64,000 nt of DNA from Biscogniauxia marginata (Eukaryota; Ascomycota; Sordariomycetes; Xylariales; Xylariaceae): assembly GCA_022695795.1 (NCBI GenBank), contig MU404057.1:62001-126000 (forward strand), in the 5' to 3' direction. The notes below the pieces were generated by a model. The model saw nothing but the letters and a program-made list of their open reading frames with translations. It was not told where the DNA came from and searched no databases. The translations under genes and the position numbers were made by a program. This document shows positions 11,253 through 23,781 of this stretch, piece by piece; position 1 is the stretch's first letter, and each line of letters begins with the position of its first letter.

Positions 11253-12033
11253 CGTTTCTTAGTTGGCTTTGTTTTTTTACTTGTTTGTTGATAACGAGTG
11301 AACACGAGCTGACAAAGTGTTGATCTGATGGTAGGAGGGCTTGTTTAAAAAATGAGTGGCGGGTGTCGGCAGTGAAATCGTCCAACAAGGATTATTTTCT
11401 ATTGTCTAGACCTGCTAGCTTGTGTTGACTTGCCGAGAATATAGTTCTAATACAACCTATGAGGGGCACGAGGCTGTTTTAATACACGTGAATAATTTCT
11501 GGTTTCCTGGTGTATGCCTGGCGACGACTAGAGACCCGTGTCCAGGGGGTTCGTCAGAGGAACCCCGAGGACAAACGAGAAACAGTTCGAAGTGACTAAG
11601 CTATAAAGTACATATAGAGAAGAACCAAGTTCAAATACAGAACTCAAAGTAGAGTTAAATAGATATTAATATCTATACCTCTCCTCGTAGAATATTAGCA
11701 GGTATCCAGACAAGTTTATACCCATTGTTAAACAGCTTTATGTATTATAGGTTCTAAACTACCAGGATGAAGATGTGCCCCAAGGAGTCGAAGACAGAGC
11801 CTCAATATGTACTTTGTAGACACTTTTGCTACAGGTTTCGACTCGGTAGCGAGTTTCGAACTCTATATCAACAAGGGCCGGGTAGGAAGATAATAATGTT
11901 GCTCTGCTTAGGTATCCCGGAAGGGAATTCTAAGGAGGTAAATGGTCGTGCTCTGCAAGCTCGGTTATTTGAGATACCGCGTATAAAATAAATGAAATCA
12001 AAGCACTCAATTCCAAGGGCTGCTTTTCGCCAA
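11253..12033. other. Intergenic, AT-rich
   Basis: 780 bp. The first 150 bp probably hold the promoter of small ORF B. From about 11590 to 11760 the sequence is TA-rich (repeated TATA/TAGA words) and could be a decayed repeat. The plus-strand 74-codon frame at 11767-11991 has no recognisable feature. Confidence 0.4.
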
Positions 12034-12174
12034 TTAGTGACCTAGAGGTACGTCTCGGTCGTGTGAACCGCGAGCGGGTCTCCGCCAGAACCGAAGCCAG
12101 ACAAAGAACACGATGCCGAAGACGACGAAGAAGCTACCAACTACGGTGGCATATATGGTGAGAACTGATTTCAT
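12034..12174 (-). CDS. Small single-pass membrane protein C (46 aa), unrecognised
   Basis: A 46-codon ORF read directly from the sequence. It starts MKSVLTIYATVVGSFFVVFG, so almost the whole first half is one hydrophobic helix (about residues 4-27). It is followed by a strongly basic/aromatic juxtamembrane stretch (WLRFWRRPARGSHDRD) and ends after PLGH. This is a classic single-pass N-out/C-in plan, like the two ORFs before it on the same strand. At this length chance cannot be excluded; the support is the helix plus basic flank and the matching neighbours. Confidence 0.38.
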   Translation of the reverse strand: MKSVLTIYATVVGSFFVVFGIVFFVWLRFWRRPARGSHDRDVPLGH

Positions 12175-12992
12175 AGCATTTGATATACCAGAAAGGAATC
12201 TCTGCTGTCCACGAACCCTCGGGGAGGAACGGGAGAGGGGGAGGGAGAGAACGGCATCGCAGCTTTAAATAAATAAAGTACCTATAGGTAGGCTACACCA
12301 ACTAACTAACCGCCTCCTAGTATATAGAAATCCCACAACTCACACCAACTCATACTACCAAAAAAAAAGCGACCACAAACTCAAGCACAAATATGGAGAG
12401 CATCCCCATTACACGTATCTTCAGATAACTCATTTATCCAGCAGCACATATCCACGAAACACTGCGCCATGAGTACGGACAATACATGTAATCATACTAA
12501 GAGTCAACAAGTCAACTCCTAACCATCTCATAAAAAATTGCTCTTCAGCGACGACAACTAACGGTGAGATCTAGAGGAGTAGGGAGTTTTTAAGCGCTGA
12601 CAAGGAGTGCAAGACTGGTGGATCACAGGCAAGATAGGGGATGGTGTTTGAGGTCGACAAGAAGGATGCAGAAACGGTTGATGTGACGTGAAGTGAACAA
12701 GAAAGGGCGAGATACGTTTCAAAGAGTCGGTCCAAGGCTAATATAATCTATCGTTGGAATTAAAGAAATAAACTGGAAGGCACCCAAATTTATGAAAGTC
12801 TGCAGAGAGTAGTTGAAAGAATGGAATATTTATAAAGGCATAACAGTATTACACAGCACCAGGTTAAAAAAAATTGCATGATCACCAGCTTTGCACATTT
12901 TATTTTATTTCATTTCATTTATACGCCATCGCCATCGCCATCGCCATCACCATCGCTATAGAGATCATTACGATTAGCCTTACATATCCCTC
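12175..12992. other. Intergenic; GCCATC hexamer array
   Basis: Holds the presumed promoter of small ORF C and the 3' flank of the Vps3-like gene. A short (GCCATC) repeat array with one ACCATC variant lies at about 12925-12956, just past the Vps3-like stop. No further gene seen. Confidence 0.5.
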
Positions 12993-15900
12993 CTATGTCT
13001 CGACGCTCGGCCCCTTCTCATCGATCTTGACAATGAGGTCGTGCTGGACCCTGAGGTTCTGGGCGGAACTCAGCGACCTCGCCACCGTCGTCTCGTTCTT
13101 CTCGACCACGATCCTCCGCAGGGCCTTGACCAGGAAACCCGCCACGAGGTCCACGCTCCAGCTGTCGGGTATTACGGACAGGACGTCGCCGACATCGAAC
13201 CAGCCGCCAAACCTCTCCAGCAGCAGGCCCGTCTGCTCCACGCGGTCGCTGATGTCTTCGAGCTGGAGGAACTCGCCAAGCAGGGCGCGGAACAGCCGCG
13301 CCTGCTGGTCTTGAGTCGGCGGGTTGCTCTCCCTACGCTTCGAGGACTTGAGGGCCTCCGGGCTGGGAGGCGGCCGCTGGCTTTGGGACTGGTAGATGGT
13401 GTAGATGCTTGCACCGCCGCGGAAGCAGTACGCTACAGCCGTGTCGTAATCGCCGAGGCGATGGACGAGCAGGCGCAGTGCGTTCTCGTGCTTTCGCTCC
13501 CGCCCGTCGAGGATGATGGTCTCTGGTACGAGAAGATCTTCTTTGGTGCTGTTTAGGCTCGCGATACGATCCCTAATCATCGCTGAGTCGTAGTTATGGT
13601 TGCCCCCGAGGAGCTGAAGAAGTCGTAGTCGACTGTGCCAGGCCTCGTCGTTAGGTGGAGCGTTGTCCGTCAGGAACTGGCGGTAGGTAGGCTTTGGGGG
13701 CTGGAGAGCACGATACGCTTCATAAGTCGACATCACAACTTCCCGGGCCTCCGAAGACGTCTGCAGATGATTTATGACAACGTCGAGATAGTAATTGATC
13801 AATTCGTCAACGTAAACCGTGTGGCCTTTACCGAAAACGAGATATTCGAGGTAATATTTTACCGCATCGGGTGCCTCATCCCTTAGAAGTTGAACAACAT
13901 AAGTCGGTTCGAATTTCGGCGCGCGACCCCTATCTTCAGCAAACACTTGAACACCGAGTTTCGGGTTGCGGTTTGCCAGCCAAATCCCGTATTCTTGCAC
14001 CAAAGCCTGGTTGCTAATTTTCGTGAGGTATTCGCGTACGCGCTGTTCGCCATCACGCAACTCATCCCCGTCATCTCTCTCGCCTTCTACTATACGTCTC
14101 CAGGTCGAGAGGACCTCTGCGACCATCTTGCGACTTTGATGAAGCCTACTTAGCACAAAAAGTCTGTGGTAAGATTCAATTAAAGTCTCAGCCCTATCGA
14201 AACAGTCAACACCAGTGTCAACTAGCTCGTACAGTTCCGCACGAATAGAACGCCCCTTTGCTATGCCAGGAGGTGAATGCTGATCAAGTTCGAGAAGAAC
14301 GGCTAGTAAGGCAGCATCAACCGTACGGAAAACCTCGTTCTCGTCGGCTATGCTCCCAAAACCCTTCTTACGTCTCCAGGCCGCCAGGAAGCGCTTCAGG
14401 AAGTGAAGCACAGGCTGGGACAACGCGCCCAGGGTTGGATTGACGGTATCGAAGCTCTCGCTAGAGATGAACTCTTCGGCTGTAGATTTAACACCCCCGA
14501 ATATCCAAATCCCTCGGTGTGTCTCAATCACTTCATTGCGAACCCCATGGACCAAAGACAGGACAACTCGGGGGTCAAGGAGGCTATCAACCAGGACTTC
14601 CTCCATCCCTCGAAGCTCGGCGTCCGAGAAGGAATTGTCTTTTGACTTTAGGAAACTAGTTAACAAGAGAATCCCTGCCTGTTGTCGGATGTAGCTGAAA
14701 GTTAGAAACTCCAATTCGGACTTGGCATCGCGGCCACGGAATGAATTTAGAACTTTGAACAATTCCTGTCGCTCAATAGAAGTTTGGGTAGGCATGGAAT
14801 TCGCTGCTTCGAGTTGGGCCTCCAACTGTATGATCAAGGGGCTTCGAACAGCCCACCAGATATTCTTGCCGGACCATACGGCCAAACGAGCTGTGCCTCC
14901 AGCCAATCGACGAGCAAAGTCTTCCTCCTCAGCATTGCGAGTAGCCTGCCAACCCTCTGTCACAGAATCATCATCCGGAGAATCGTTGTCTCTATCAAAC
15001 AGCTCCTTTTCTTTAGACACCCTCTCCATTGATAATGCTGTTCTTGAGTCAACACTCTTGAGTGACGTAGTAGATACATCTGGATGGCCATTGGGGAACG
15101 GCACAAATCTACGGCGGCAAAGCTTCTCGATGATCTCTTGGAATTGCGTGTTGTCTGTACCTAGTAGGGAACGAATCCCCAAATACTGAGGCGATCTGAT
15201 TGTTGCCGGGGTAGGGTTCGGTGCTTCGAGCCAATGCTTTATTGGCTCGCCTTCAGATGGGTCGACATCCCAGCGCTGTATCTCTAGGCCATAATGTATT
15301 CCATCTGCAAACTCTCTACCCATCGAAGCAAGAACGAAGCCTTCCTCGTCTGGGCCCATGGACATACTGGATGAGGACAAATCCGAGGGCCCACCATCGA
15401 CCACTATCTCCCTAGGATAGCGTTCAAATTCAATAGTAGGCCTTGTCGGGTCACCATCGAGGTTGACAAACATTCCGATGCCAGGCTCTAACGGACCAGT
15501 TCCAGTGACTAAGAGAAACTCTTCAGGAGTCGGAGAAACAATATGCGGTTTAAGAAAGACGGAGCCGGGCCTAGCAGCTGTTGTAGGCCGTGATGCTCGG
15601 CTCTCAGGGGCACCATCTGAGGTAGCCGCCTCAGTATTGGCGGCATCATCTGGCGGCCTAGAGCTAGCTCTCGATCCTGGCGGAGTAGCTTGCTGGGATG
15701 CTGTCTCTTCAGGTTCGGGAGATTGATTGTCTTGTCTCCGATTAACACCAGACATAAAGTTGCCCAAGCTGGTGCCTCTCCGATGAGTCGGAGGTTCGGG
15801 GCTCTCAGCGTACGTGCGTGTGGAGTTGCTTCGTAGCAAGCCACCCCCTGTGCTCCCTGATATGTCCTGGGCTTGGCCAACAATGGTACCTGGCTGGGCC

Positions 15901-16623
15901 TCATCTAGCGAAGATATGGACATTAGAGGGATCTTCAGTTGACGGTCGATCTCGAGCAGGGCATAACTTCGCGAGTCAGCTACGCATGCAATAGTATCCC
16001 TCCTCACAGACAAGGTGCTTCCTGCAAAGTCGATCTTTTTGATAACACGAGCATCTTCGGATATCCTGACGACTTGTATTCTCCTGTTCAAGGACAGTAG
16101 TATAGTAACGCCAGCGGCCTCCCGTCCGTCGTAGTTGACAGCTATCTCATTGAGGTCTATTCCACCTATCCAGCTGCAGTTTTTGACCTGGGTTGTTCCG
16201 AAAACAGGACTTAGTTCGGGGAGCGAGTAGAATGTTACTGTCCAGTTACATAAGATACAAGCCTTGCCGACAGCGGGAAGCAGGAGGATCTCCTGGACAC
16301 CGGGCCGTGAAGTAGCGGCTGCTGTTGCTGGCTCCGCATAGGCAGGTCGGAGTCGCGAGGCAAGTATGAAGGTCGGGCTCCCGGAGTTGTCGGCAGGGTC
16401 CGGGGGGATCTGAACGAAGTGAAGCAGCTCCGAGTCGGAGGTACCAACGTAGAGGTTGCGGTCTAATGCGATGTTCCAGTCAGCTCGGACTTGCGACAAC
16501 GCGTGGTGAGGGCGCACCTAAATATTCTACGCAATTGATCTTGATGTCATCTCGAGTGCCGTCTTCGGATAGCGGGACGTCTGCGAAGAGCGTGCGAAGG
16601 ACATATGGTCCATCGGAAGCCAT
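12993..16623 (-). CDS. Vps3/TGFBRAP1-type (Vps39-family) vacuolar sorting protein
   Basis: Complement of 12993-16462 and 16518-16623; one 55-nt intron with a GCTGAC branch site; 1,191 residues. Family knowledge: Vps39/TGFBRAP1 proteins are CNH beta-propeller plus alpha-solenoid subunits of the CORVET and HOPS tethers that bind Rab5/Rab7-type GTPases on endosomes and vacuoles. Seen: an N-terminal CNH/propeller half (LYVGTSDSELLHFVQIPPDP, CILCNWTVTFYSLPELSPVFG); a Ser/Pro/Glu-rich disordered loop at about residues 235-330; and a long helical C-terminal half with Vps39-1-like (AALLAVLLELDQHSP) and Vps39-2-like regions (ENALRLLVHRLGDYDTAVAYC). The N-terminal exon MASDGPYVLRTLFADVPL fits fungal Vps3-like proteins better than Vam6/Vps39, so CORVET Vps3 is the likelier assignment. 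The long frame alone would start at a GTG inside the intron, which is wrong. Confidence 0.88.
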
Positions 16624-17196
16624 AGTTGAAGCGACACCATCATAGGATTCGTGTTCTACTCATATTTGGTGTTGCGCAATGTTGTCGCAACAAGATGGGG
16701 GAGTTGAAGTAGGCATACGGATTACTGGTTAGGATTTGGATAGCGTGAGGCTGGGAGGGGCGGAGGACTGCTTTAGGGCAACTAACTGCTTCAAGGTACC
16801 TATAGTGTTAGGTAGTTATAAGGCTGCCTAGACTAGCTTCATAGCGCACTCACATGCAGCACTAAGACCCAGGCTTATGGACCCCCCTGCCAGGCAACTT
16901 AGACGCAATTGGTTGGCAGGAGCTCCCAGCCCGGGGAACGAACACGTTCCTCGTTATAATTACCTATAGATTATATTGTACCTACCTCACCCTACATATC
17001 GTCCAACTTAAACCTCCATGTGTCTCTCGCCTTATTACGCGTATCTGCAACCCCTCCGCCCCAAGCCCCGGATTGGCTTCCCGAACTACCATCTCTGATG
17101 ATTTGACAAGTGAGGCAGCATTAACTGCCATAAGCCGAAAGGGAATCAAAAGAAGAAAAAGGGAAATAGATAAATAGAAAAGAAAAGGACACTGCG
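16624..17196. promoter_or_regulatory. Divergent promoter region, Vps3-like / CASP
   Basis: A 573-bp region between outward-facing start codons of two endomembrane-traffic genes, so the two may be co-expressed. Contains AT-rich TATAATTACC...TATAGATTATATTG near 16954-16978. No site could be named. Confidence 0.5.
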
Positions 17197-19574
17197 ATGG
17201 AACCGCCAGCCACAAACCGATCATCCGCCGATGGCCGCGATGCCCCTTCGCTTCCGGAAAATACCAACCAATTCCAGCATGCTATCTCAGCATGGAGAAG
17301 TACGCATGGCCGTGGTGCGCTTTCGTCTGAGAGCCTCGTGTCTCTAACTGCCAGCAGATATTGATCTGACTTCGTTGATATCCACCCTCGACAATACTGC
17401 TTCCGACATCGTCGCCTACCAGCGCGACTCTACCGTGCAGCGGAAGGATCTAGCACAGAAGACGAAGGACTTTAGAAAGTTGGACGATGCGACCAAGCTG
17501 ACCGAAATCAAAGGCCTGCTGAAGGGTATGCAAGCCCAGCGCACAATGCCGTCTACCTCTACGTCTTAGTCGGCTAACTATCATACATACAGCCTACCAG
17601 ACCTTCATCGATCTTCTCACAAACCATTCCAAAGCGACTAATTCTGCATTCCTGCAAGTTTATTCTGCCCTAGAGAATGCGCCCGACCCGTATCCGCTGC
17701 TGGAGGCCTCGGTCGACTCCATGCTAGTTTCCGCAGACACTTTACCGAAAATCACCGAGGAAAACCAGCACCTACAAGACAACATCGCGAAGCTCACTTC
17801 CCAGCTCGAAGAGACCGAGTCGCGGTTGCAGTCCGAGAGCGCAAACCGGAAGCAACTAGAAAATAATCTTGAGACCAAAGTCAAGGAAGTAGAGTCATCG
17901 TGGATCGCCGTACTCGACGAGAAGAAAGACAACTGGGAAGCGAAAGAGAAGGCACTGGAGGAAAAAGTCGAAAGCCAGGACCGCCTGCTCAATGAAATAA
18001 AAGCCAGTTACGAAGTCAACCAACGACTGAAGGGGTCGGAAGATGCGGATGCTGAGGGCAATGGAGGGCATGTCACGAGCGCCGAGTTGGAGATGGTCCA
18101 TTCCGATCTAGAAAGAACCAGCGCAAGACTTGCCGAAGTTGAGGCCCGAAACGAGCAATTACGATTAGAACTTGCACAATCTAAGTCCCAAGTTCCGGCA
18201 CAAGCACCATCGCTTGAAGATGATCCCGGGTATATGCGCATGAGGTCCGAGAATTCGTCCTTGATTCGCAAGCTCGATTCGGCAAGGGTTGAGAAGGAGG
18301 CTTTCAAGAGAGATATAGACTCGAAGTTACGTGGGCTAGAAAGAGAAGTCGGGCATCTGAAGGAGGAGCGAGACGGCTTGAAAGCGAAGGTCCAGAAGTG
18401 GAGCGATTATGATGACGTGAAACAGGAGCTAGAAGTCCTAAAGAGCATAGAATTTGCTACCGGCGACGACGATGATGTCTTGGCCAACCCAGAATCCAAC
18501 GGGTCTGCTGCCGCGAAGGGGAAGGGGGACACCCTTGAGCAACTTCTGTTGGCCAGGAACAAGAAGCTGAGCGACGAACTGACAATCCTGCGAGTATCAC
18601 ACCAGGATCTCCAAACCCGGCTGGAAAACCTACAGGAGGATATGTCCAGGACAAATGCAGATCTGGAGAGATCGCAAAATCTAAACGCGCAGTTGGAGAA
18701 CGACCTGGCGAACCTACAGGCCGAAGGACAGAATGCATTCCCCTCCGGGGCGTCCGTAGCAGGGACGTATACAAGATATGCGCCGTCTGTCGCAGCTGGG
18801 AGACGGGGCGGGCGGACGTCCCCTACCTCGTCCATCATATCGGGCTTTGATCCTCGCACCACAGGTGGCGAGCCCATGGGTGGTGGCTCGGGTATCCTGC
18901 CCATGATCACAGCCCAACGCGATCGTTTCAAGAAGCGTATTTCGCAGCTGGAGGGAGAGCTCTCAGAGACCCATCGTACCGTATCGCAGCTGCGGTCGGA
19001 GATTGCCGCGCTGCAGAAGGACAACCTGCAGCTGTACGAAAAGACGCGTTACGTGTCGACATACAACCGCGGCGGGCCGTCGTCAGCGGCGGCGGCGGCG
19101 TCGTCGTCGGCGGCGTACTCGGCGAACCCGAACCCGTCCGCGGTCGCGATCGGCGGCACGGGGACCCCGGGGATCGAGCTGGACCGGTACCGGAAGGCGT
19201 ACGAGTCGAACATATCGCCGTTCGCGGCCTTCAGGGGCCGCGAGTCGGCGCGGGCGTACAGGCGCATGAGCCTCCCCGAGAGGGTGGTGTACTCGGTCAC
19301 GCGCATGGTGCTGGCGTCGCGGACGAGCAGGAACCTGTTCGCGGCGTACTGCGTGGCGCTGCACCTGCTGGTCTTCTGCTCCCTGTACTGGCTCGGCACC
19401 GTCGATGTCGAGGTGCACTCGAGCAACCTCGGCCAGGGTATAGCCGCCGCCGCCGCTGCCGGGGTTGGGGGCGCGGCCGGGGTCGCTGGTGGTGGTGGTA
19501 ATCTTGGAGGGGGAACCAGTGGTCAACAGGCCAAGAACGGACACTGGCGGGAAGAGGGCTTCAACGGACACTGA
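17197..19574 (+). CDS. CASP/Coy1-like Golgi coiled-coil membrane protein
   Basis: Spliced model: 17197-17299, 17358-17525, 17593-19574; 750 residues. Family knowledge: CASP (yeast Coy1) is a tail-anchored golgin that works in retrograde tethering at the Golgi. Seen: the N-terminal fungal CASP signature (QFQHAISAWR, LTSLISTLDNTASDIVAYQR, KLDDATKLTEIKGLLK); long heptad-rich coiled coil from about residue 130 to 540, broken by a Gly/Ser/Thr-rich linker; the conserved segment before the membrane (LDRYRKAYESNISPFAAFRG and RMSLPERVVYSVTRMVLASR); and a single membrane anchor at about 673-693 (LFAAYCVALHLLVFCSLYWLG). Unusual: after the anchor comes a lumenal tail of about 57 residues rich in Ala/Gly, longer than in yeast or animals, and an Ala/Ser run (about 588-598) encoded by GCG/TCG repeats. 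Confidence 0.95.
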
Positions 19575-22500
19575 AAAAGGGTGGTCTATATGTTACTTGT
19601 TGTTTGTAAGACGGATACTATAGCTGCTGTTGTACAATAGTATTACGTACCCCCGTTCTTATTTGCGGGTTATCGTCAATTTATTTTTGGTTTTCAGTGC
19701 AGTGTATCGTATATATCGAGAGGGCCCATCATCTAGTTGGTGTAGCTTAGGTATCTACGGTCTAGTGGTAATTCATCATTTTGAGCCAGGAATAGTATAG
19801 AAACTACATAACCAGATAAACCCCTCCCTTTCTCGATTTTAACATAGCTTGTTAGGTGGTACATAGTTAACTAGGAATATAATGTTATCTTGCAAGAGAA
19901 AACCCCCAACCTTTGACCTTCCCCCCCCCCCGTTTTTTTACCTTTACTTCTATACGGGGGTTTTGTAGTTCTACTATAAAATTTCCAAGTACCTACCTAT
20001 AAATAGACTTATAGACCTTATTTACCGCAGCTTTAGAAATAAACGAAAAGTAGGTAACGAAGAGGGGGTGGCCTGAATTTTCGACCGTTCAATGGCGGCT
20101 AGGGTAGGACACTTACTGCCTTCTACCCGCTGGGGTGTGTGTACGGCTTTGTGTTCGTTTCAGGTGTATATAGGTATATGTAGGTTTCTCATGGGGACAC
20201 GACGGACAGACTACGCCCGTCGAGGGGTGCCCGAGGCCTCTCCAATCGAGGGCTAGATAATGAAAAGGTATACCTACTAAGCGGACGCGGGATTTACAAA
20301 AAGAATCTGTGTAAACGGCGTCACCTGGTTGTATGTTTACCAAGGAAGCGGGAGTAGGAGTCCCTCCGCATGATTTCCGTAGGCAAACTCGTCAAAGATG
20401 ATTGATAGCTATATGCAGAAGCAGGTCTTTTTTCCTCCCTTTCCATCCCTGGGTCTCGCAACCGCTGCCTGGGTATCTACGTACAACAATCGCGGAGCAA
20501 GGGGGAGGAGAGATCTCGTTTCGTCCAATCTCCAGCCGTCTGGGACGGATATTAGTAAAGATACCTAGATACCTAGATAGAGGTGGAGAGTGTGAACCCT
20601 TGTGACCCAGGCGGCTCGCGTAGATCATATATGTACGTAACGTGTAACGGGCCGCTGAAGAATTTCCTTGTACACTACGTACCCTCGTGGACGTATACTT
20701 AGGTGATCTAACGTCTATTGGTCGGGAAGAAGGGGGTCGAGTTACCTTACCTTGCTTTCTACTTGCCTATCTACCTACCTACCTTTCCAAGGTAATAAAA
20801 TAAACACCCTCCCTCGCTTTTCTCAACAATAGAGCGCTCCCATCCCATTCGCTCGCCTAACCCAGCGGGTAAAGCTAGGTACCTACTACGTATGTCGTAC
20901 ATCGGATGGGATGCTGTGATGAGGTAAATGTTACGAGTTAGAGCTTCTCCTCTTCCTTGTTTTATTCGAATTTGGCAGGGAACCACAACTACTCTGCATC
21001 TGATGATAATTGAGATTTTAGTTGTAACACTGTGAACCGGAACTAATAAGACGACGTTTAGAATAATTTGCCCTCATTCGAAATGTCACACCTTTTCCCC
21101 AAGCCACCGACGGCAGCTTTTGATTTGACATCCGGGCAAATTAGGTGTGCAGCTGGGAAATGACTGTAGTCTATTTTTGCCCGCTCCCGCGCGCGCTTGT
21201 TGCTATTTTGGGGTTCAACCTAAGCGCCCGGACACGCTTTTCCCATTAATTAGCCCACGGGCCTTTTCTTTAGTGGGGATTGGATTTGCACCACATCTTT
21301 CTCATCCCCCGGTCTGCAAAGCAACCCTGGAAAGCTTCTTTTTCTTCTGCATCGGTCCACAGGTGAGCCTTAGAAGCAGGTTTCCTGACCGTATATCCGG
21401 CTCGGCAATGACTTACCGATTGCATGTGAGTAATTCGAGTTCTAGAGCGGCCGGTCCAAGGGCGCAACCGTTGCACCGTCCACCGGATGCTAGACTTTCC
21501 AGACCTATTTTCAACCGCCTTACGTGGAAGCTTCAGCTGAGTGAGTCTGCAATGCAAGGAGGGTCTGGAGTGAGCTGTCTACGAGGGGAAACCAGAAAGC
21601 TATCATGTGCTCCTTCTGATTGCAATGCTGCAGTACGACAAGTAAATCATTCACAGCTGACTAGATTATCCTCGCAGCTTCTTACTCCAGCCCCTTGCAG
21701 ACGGGTGTTCTCGTGTCATCGCGAAAGCTGCAGTGTGTCATGATGTCGAGGAAGAGTAGGACACGGATAATCTACTCCAACCCCTCTGTGTAGGAGACTT
21801 TCATATCACATAACTCACCGGAATAGTCATCATTATCTACATCATTACCACCACCACCAGCATTACTTTCGTTGAAACGATCTCAAAATGACAGGTCTTG
21901 CCATTAAACAACACATATTGAGCCTACCAAAACGCTAAGCGTTTTGCCGCTGCGAGCCTCCACCGCTCAACGGGTACACGAAGCAACGTCGACCAAGAGA
22001 TGAGCGGGTGGTCGCCAGAGAGGCGGCCCTGGCGCTTGCAGGGCAGACGGAGTCAAAGCTGCTCTGCCAACCAGATCTCGTGAGACGATCTCAACCCCCC
22101 CTGTCGTCCACCTCCTAGCTGCAGATCGCTTAGCTCTCCATACAGAGACCCCTGTCCTTCCAACAAGCGGGCACCAAGAGTGCAACCCCAAGTTTCTACA
22201 GATCCATTCGGCTCCCGGTTCCCTGCGTCTAGAGCTCATGGCCATCTTTTGGCTCTCGTCTGCCCGCGAGGGCGACCCTGCCCACGGCGGCTGCCACTGA
22301 GCGGGATAGACTGCCACCACACCCTTTCCCCCTTCCAGCTAGGTTGTGTTTTCTGCAGCTCCACGCTGCCAATTTAAGATCGGACCCTGGATCATGGCAT
22401 CTTGTATGGCAGGGGGCGCCTTGCCCACCTACGGTATAAGTAGAATCCAACCTCTTCCTCGCTCCCGACGAACATTGATATATACACATCACGTCTTTCC

Positions 22501-22833
22501 TACATCTTGTATATATCTCTCCCCGGGAGATCATTTCCTTTTACGTTTTTCCTTATTTCTTCTCTCTACTTTAGTCTTCTTTCCTTTCAACGTACTTTAT
22601 TTCGTCATCCAATCTATCTCCTACGTTTCTCTATCTATCTATCTATCTTGGGACGGGTTTCTTTTGGGTTTCCTTTCCTTTCCTTGTCTTTAGTCCTTGG
22701 TTCGTTATACCTACAGCCGACTAAGAACCACATCATCACTGTCGAATTCGATTGGAAAATCCCCCCTCGATTCACCTTCCGATATACATTATCGACTCTC
22801 CCTTCTTCTTCGCCTTCATACAGACCCCTCAAG
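19575..22833. other. 3.2-kb intergenic region with no supported gene
   Basis: Includes a C11-G-T7 junction at 19921-19939, TACCTA-type motifs (20770-20785), and a plus-strand frame of 198 codons (21147-21743) with no family signature or splice support. The last 400 bp form the promoter and CT-rich leader of the secreted-protein gene. Confidence 0.5.
22435..22440 (+). promoter_or_regulatory. TATA box of the DUF3455-type gene
   Basis: TATAAG in the context ACGGTATAAGTAG, 394 bp upstream of the start codon. It is followed by a long pyrimidine-rich leader (22450-22830, rich in TCTTTCC and CTATCTAT). This arrangement is typical of strongly expressed filamentous-fungal genes. Confidence 0.55.
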
Positions 22834-23781
22834 ATGTTTGCTTCCATAATACTGGCGGCAGCACTAGGTGCCTCGAGCATATTCGCCGCCCCCGTATGGC
22901 CGCAACTTAATTGGGACTCAGCCAAGCCAGACGGTCTCGACAGCGTATCCGAGTACTTCAACATGTTAGCAGCAAAGGTCGAAGCAGGGAAACTCATGTC
23001 GTTAGCTCCAGCTTGTGATGTGTCGACAGCTGTCATGCCCACTGGTAAGTCGCGGCCCTCTATATCGAAGTGCTGGGTCTTTTGAAAGAAAGAAACATGT
23101 CTGGCTAACACGAAATACCCAGCTCCTAAACCTCTAGTCCCTCCCACTGAGGGCCTGACCCTCAAACATGTGGCTATAGGCCGGGGCACGCAGAACTATA
23201 CATGTGATGTGACGAACACGACGGCCGCCCCAGTGCTCGCGGGCGCCGTTGCTACGCTTTTCAACGCCTCGTGCGTGGCATCTACCTACCCGGACCTACT
23301 CCACACCCTGCCCAAGCTTGCGCTGCAGTTCAACCTCACAGCAGCGGAAGGCGGTAAGGGTGGGGAGATCAAGATGGGCCCTACAAACCTGGTCATCTCA
23401 GGCAAACACTTCTTCACCAACAGCACGACTCCCTTCTTCAACCTAGACACGACGCAGTACCAGATCGGCGAGGCCGGGTGCGAGAAGAACGATTCGGTCG
23501 ACGCCCCCGCGGACGCGGCCACGGGCCTCCAGGGCGAGAAAGCTGTCCCCTGGCTGCGACTTCTCACGCGTGTGGGCGCTACCGGTAATTTGCAACAAGT
23601 GTACCGCGTCGAGACGGCAGGCGGAAGTGCTCCCGCTACGTGCGAGGGGATGCCCGCGGCATTCGAGGTACAATATTCTGCGCAGTACGTCGAGAGCCCT
23701 ACTTCCTCCACCTCCCCTCGATCCAGGACTAACAGAGATCATAGATACTGGTTCTGGGAAGGCCAGCCCACTCAGACGTGA
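22834..23781 (+). CDS. Secreted DUF3455-type protein
   Basis: Spliced model: 22834-23044, 23123-23684, 23745-23781; 269 residues. Seen: a signal peptide (MFASIILAAALGASSIFAA, cleavage near APV); a mature region beginning with Trp/Pro; several N-glycosylation sequons (NYT, NTT, NAS, NLT, NST); and the fold-specific blocks IGRGTQNYTCDV, GEKAVPWLRLLTR and a terminal YWFWEGQPT. The family is often labelled malate dehydrogenase in databases, but nothing here shows that activity, and function is unknown. Intron 1 (23045-23122) has a perfect GTAAGT. Intron 2 (23685-23744) is 60 nt, in frame and free of stops, with GTACGT donor, CTAAC branch and ATAG end. Removing it yields the compact QYWFW ending; retaining it adds 20 Ser/Arg-rich residues. 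Confidence 0.85.

Noticed and set aside
19083..19571. 162-codon minus-strand frame over the CASP 3' end
   Set aside because: Antisense shadow of a GC-rich exon; Arg-rich with no domain.
21147..21743. 198-codon plus-strand frame
   Set aside because: No family, no signal peptide or helix pattern, and codon use is unlike the neighbouring genes; kept only as a note.
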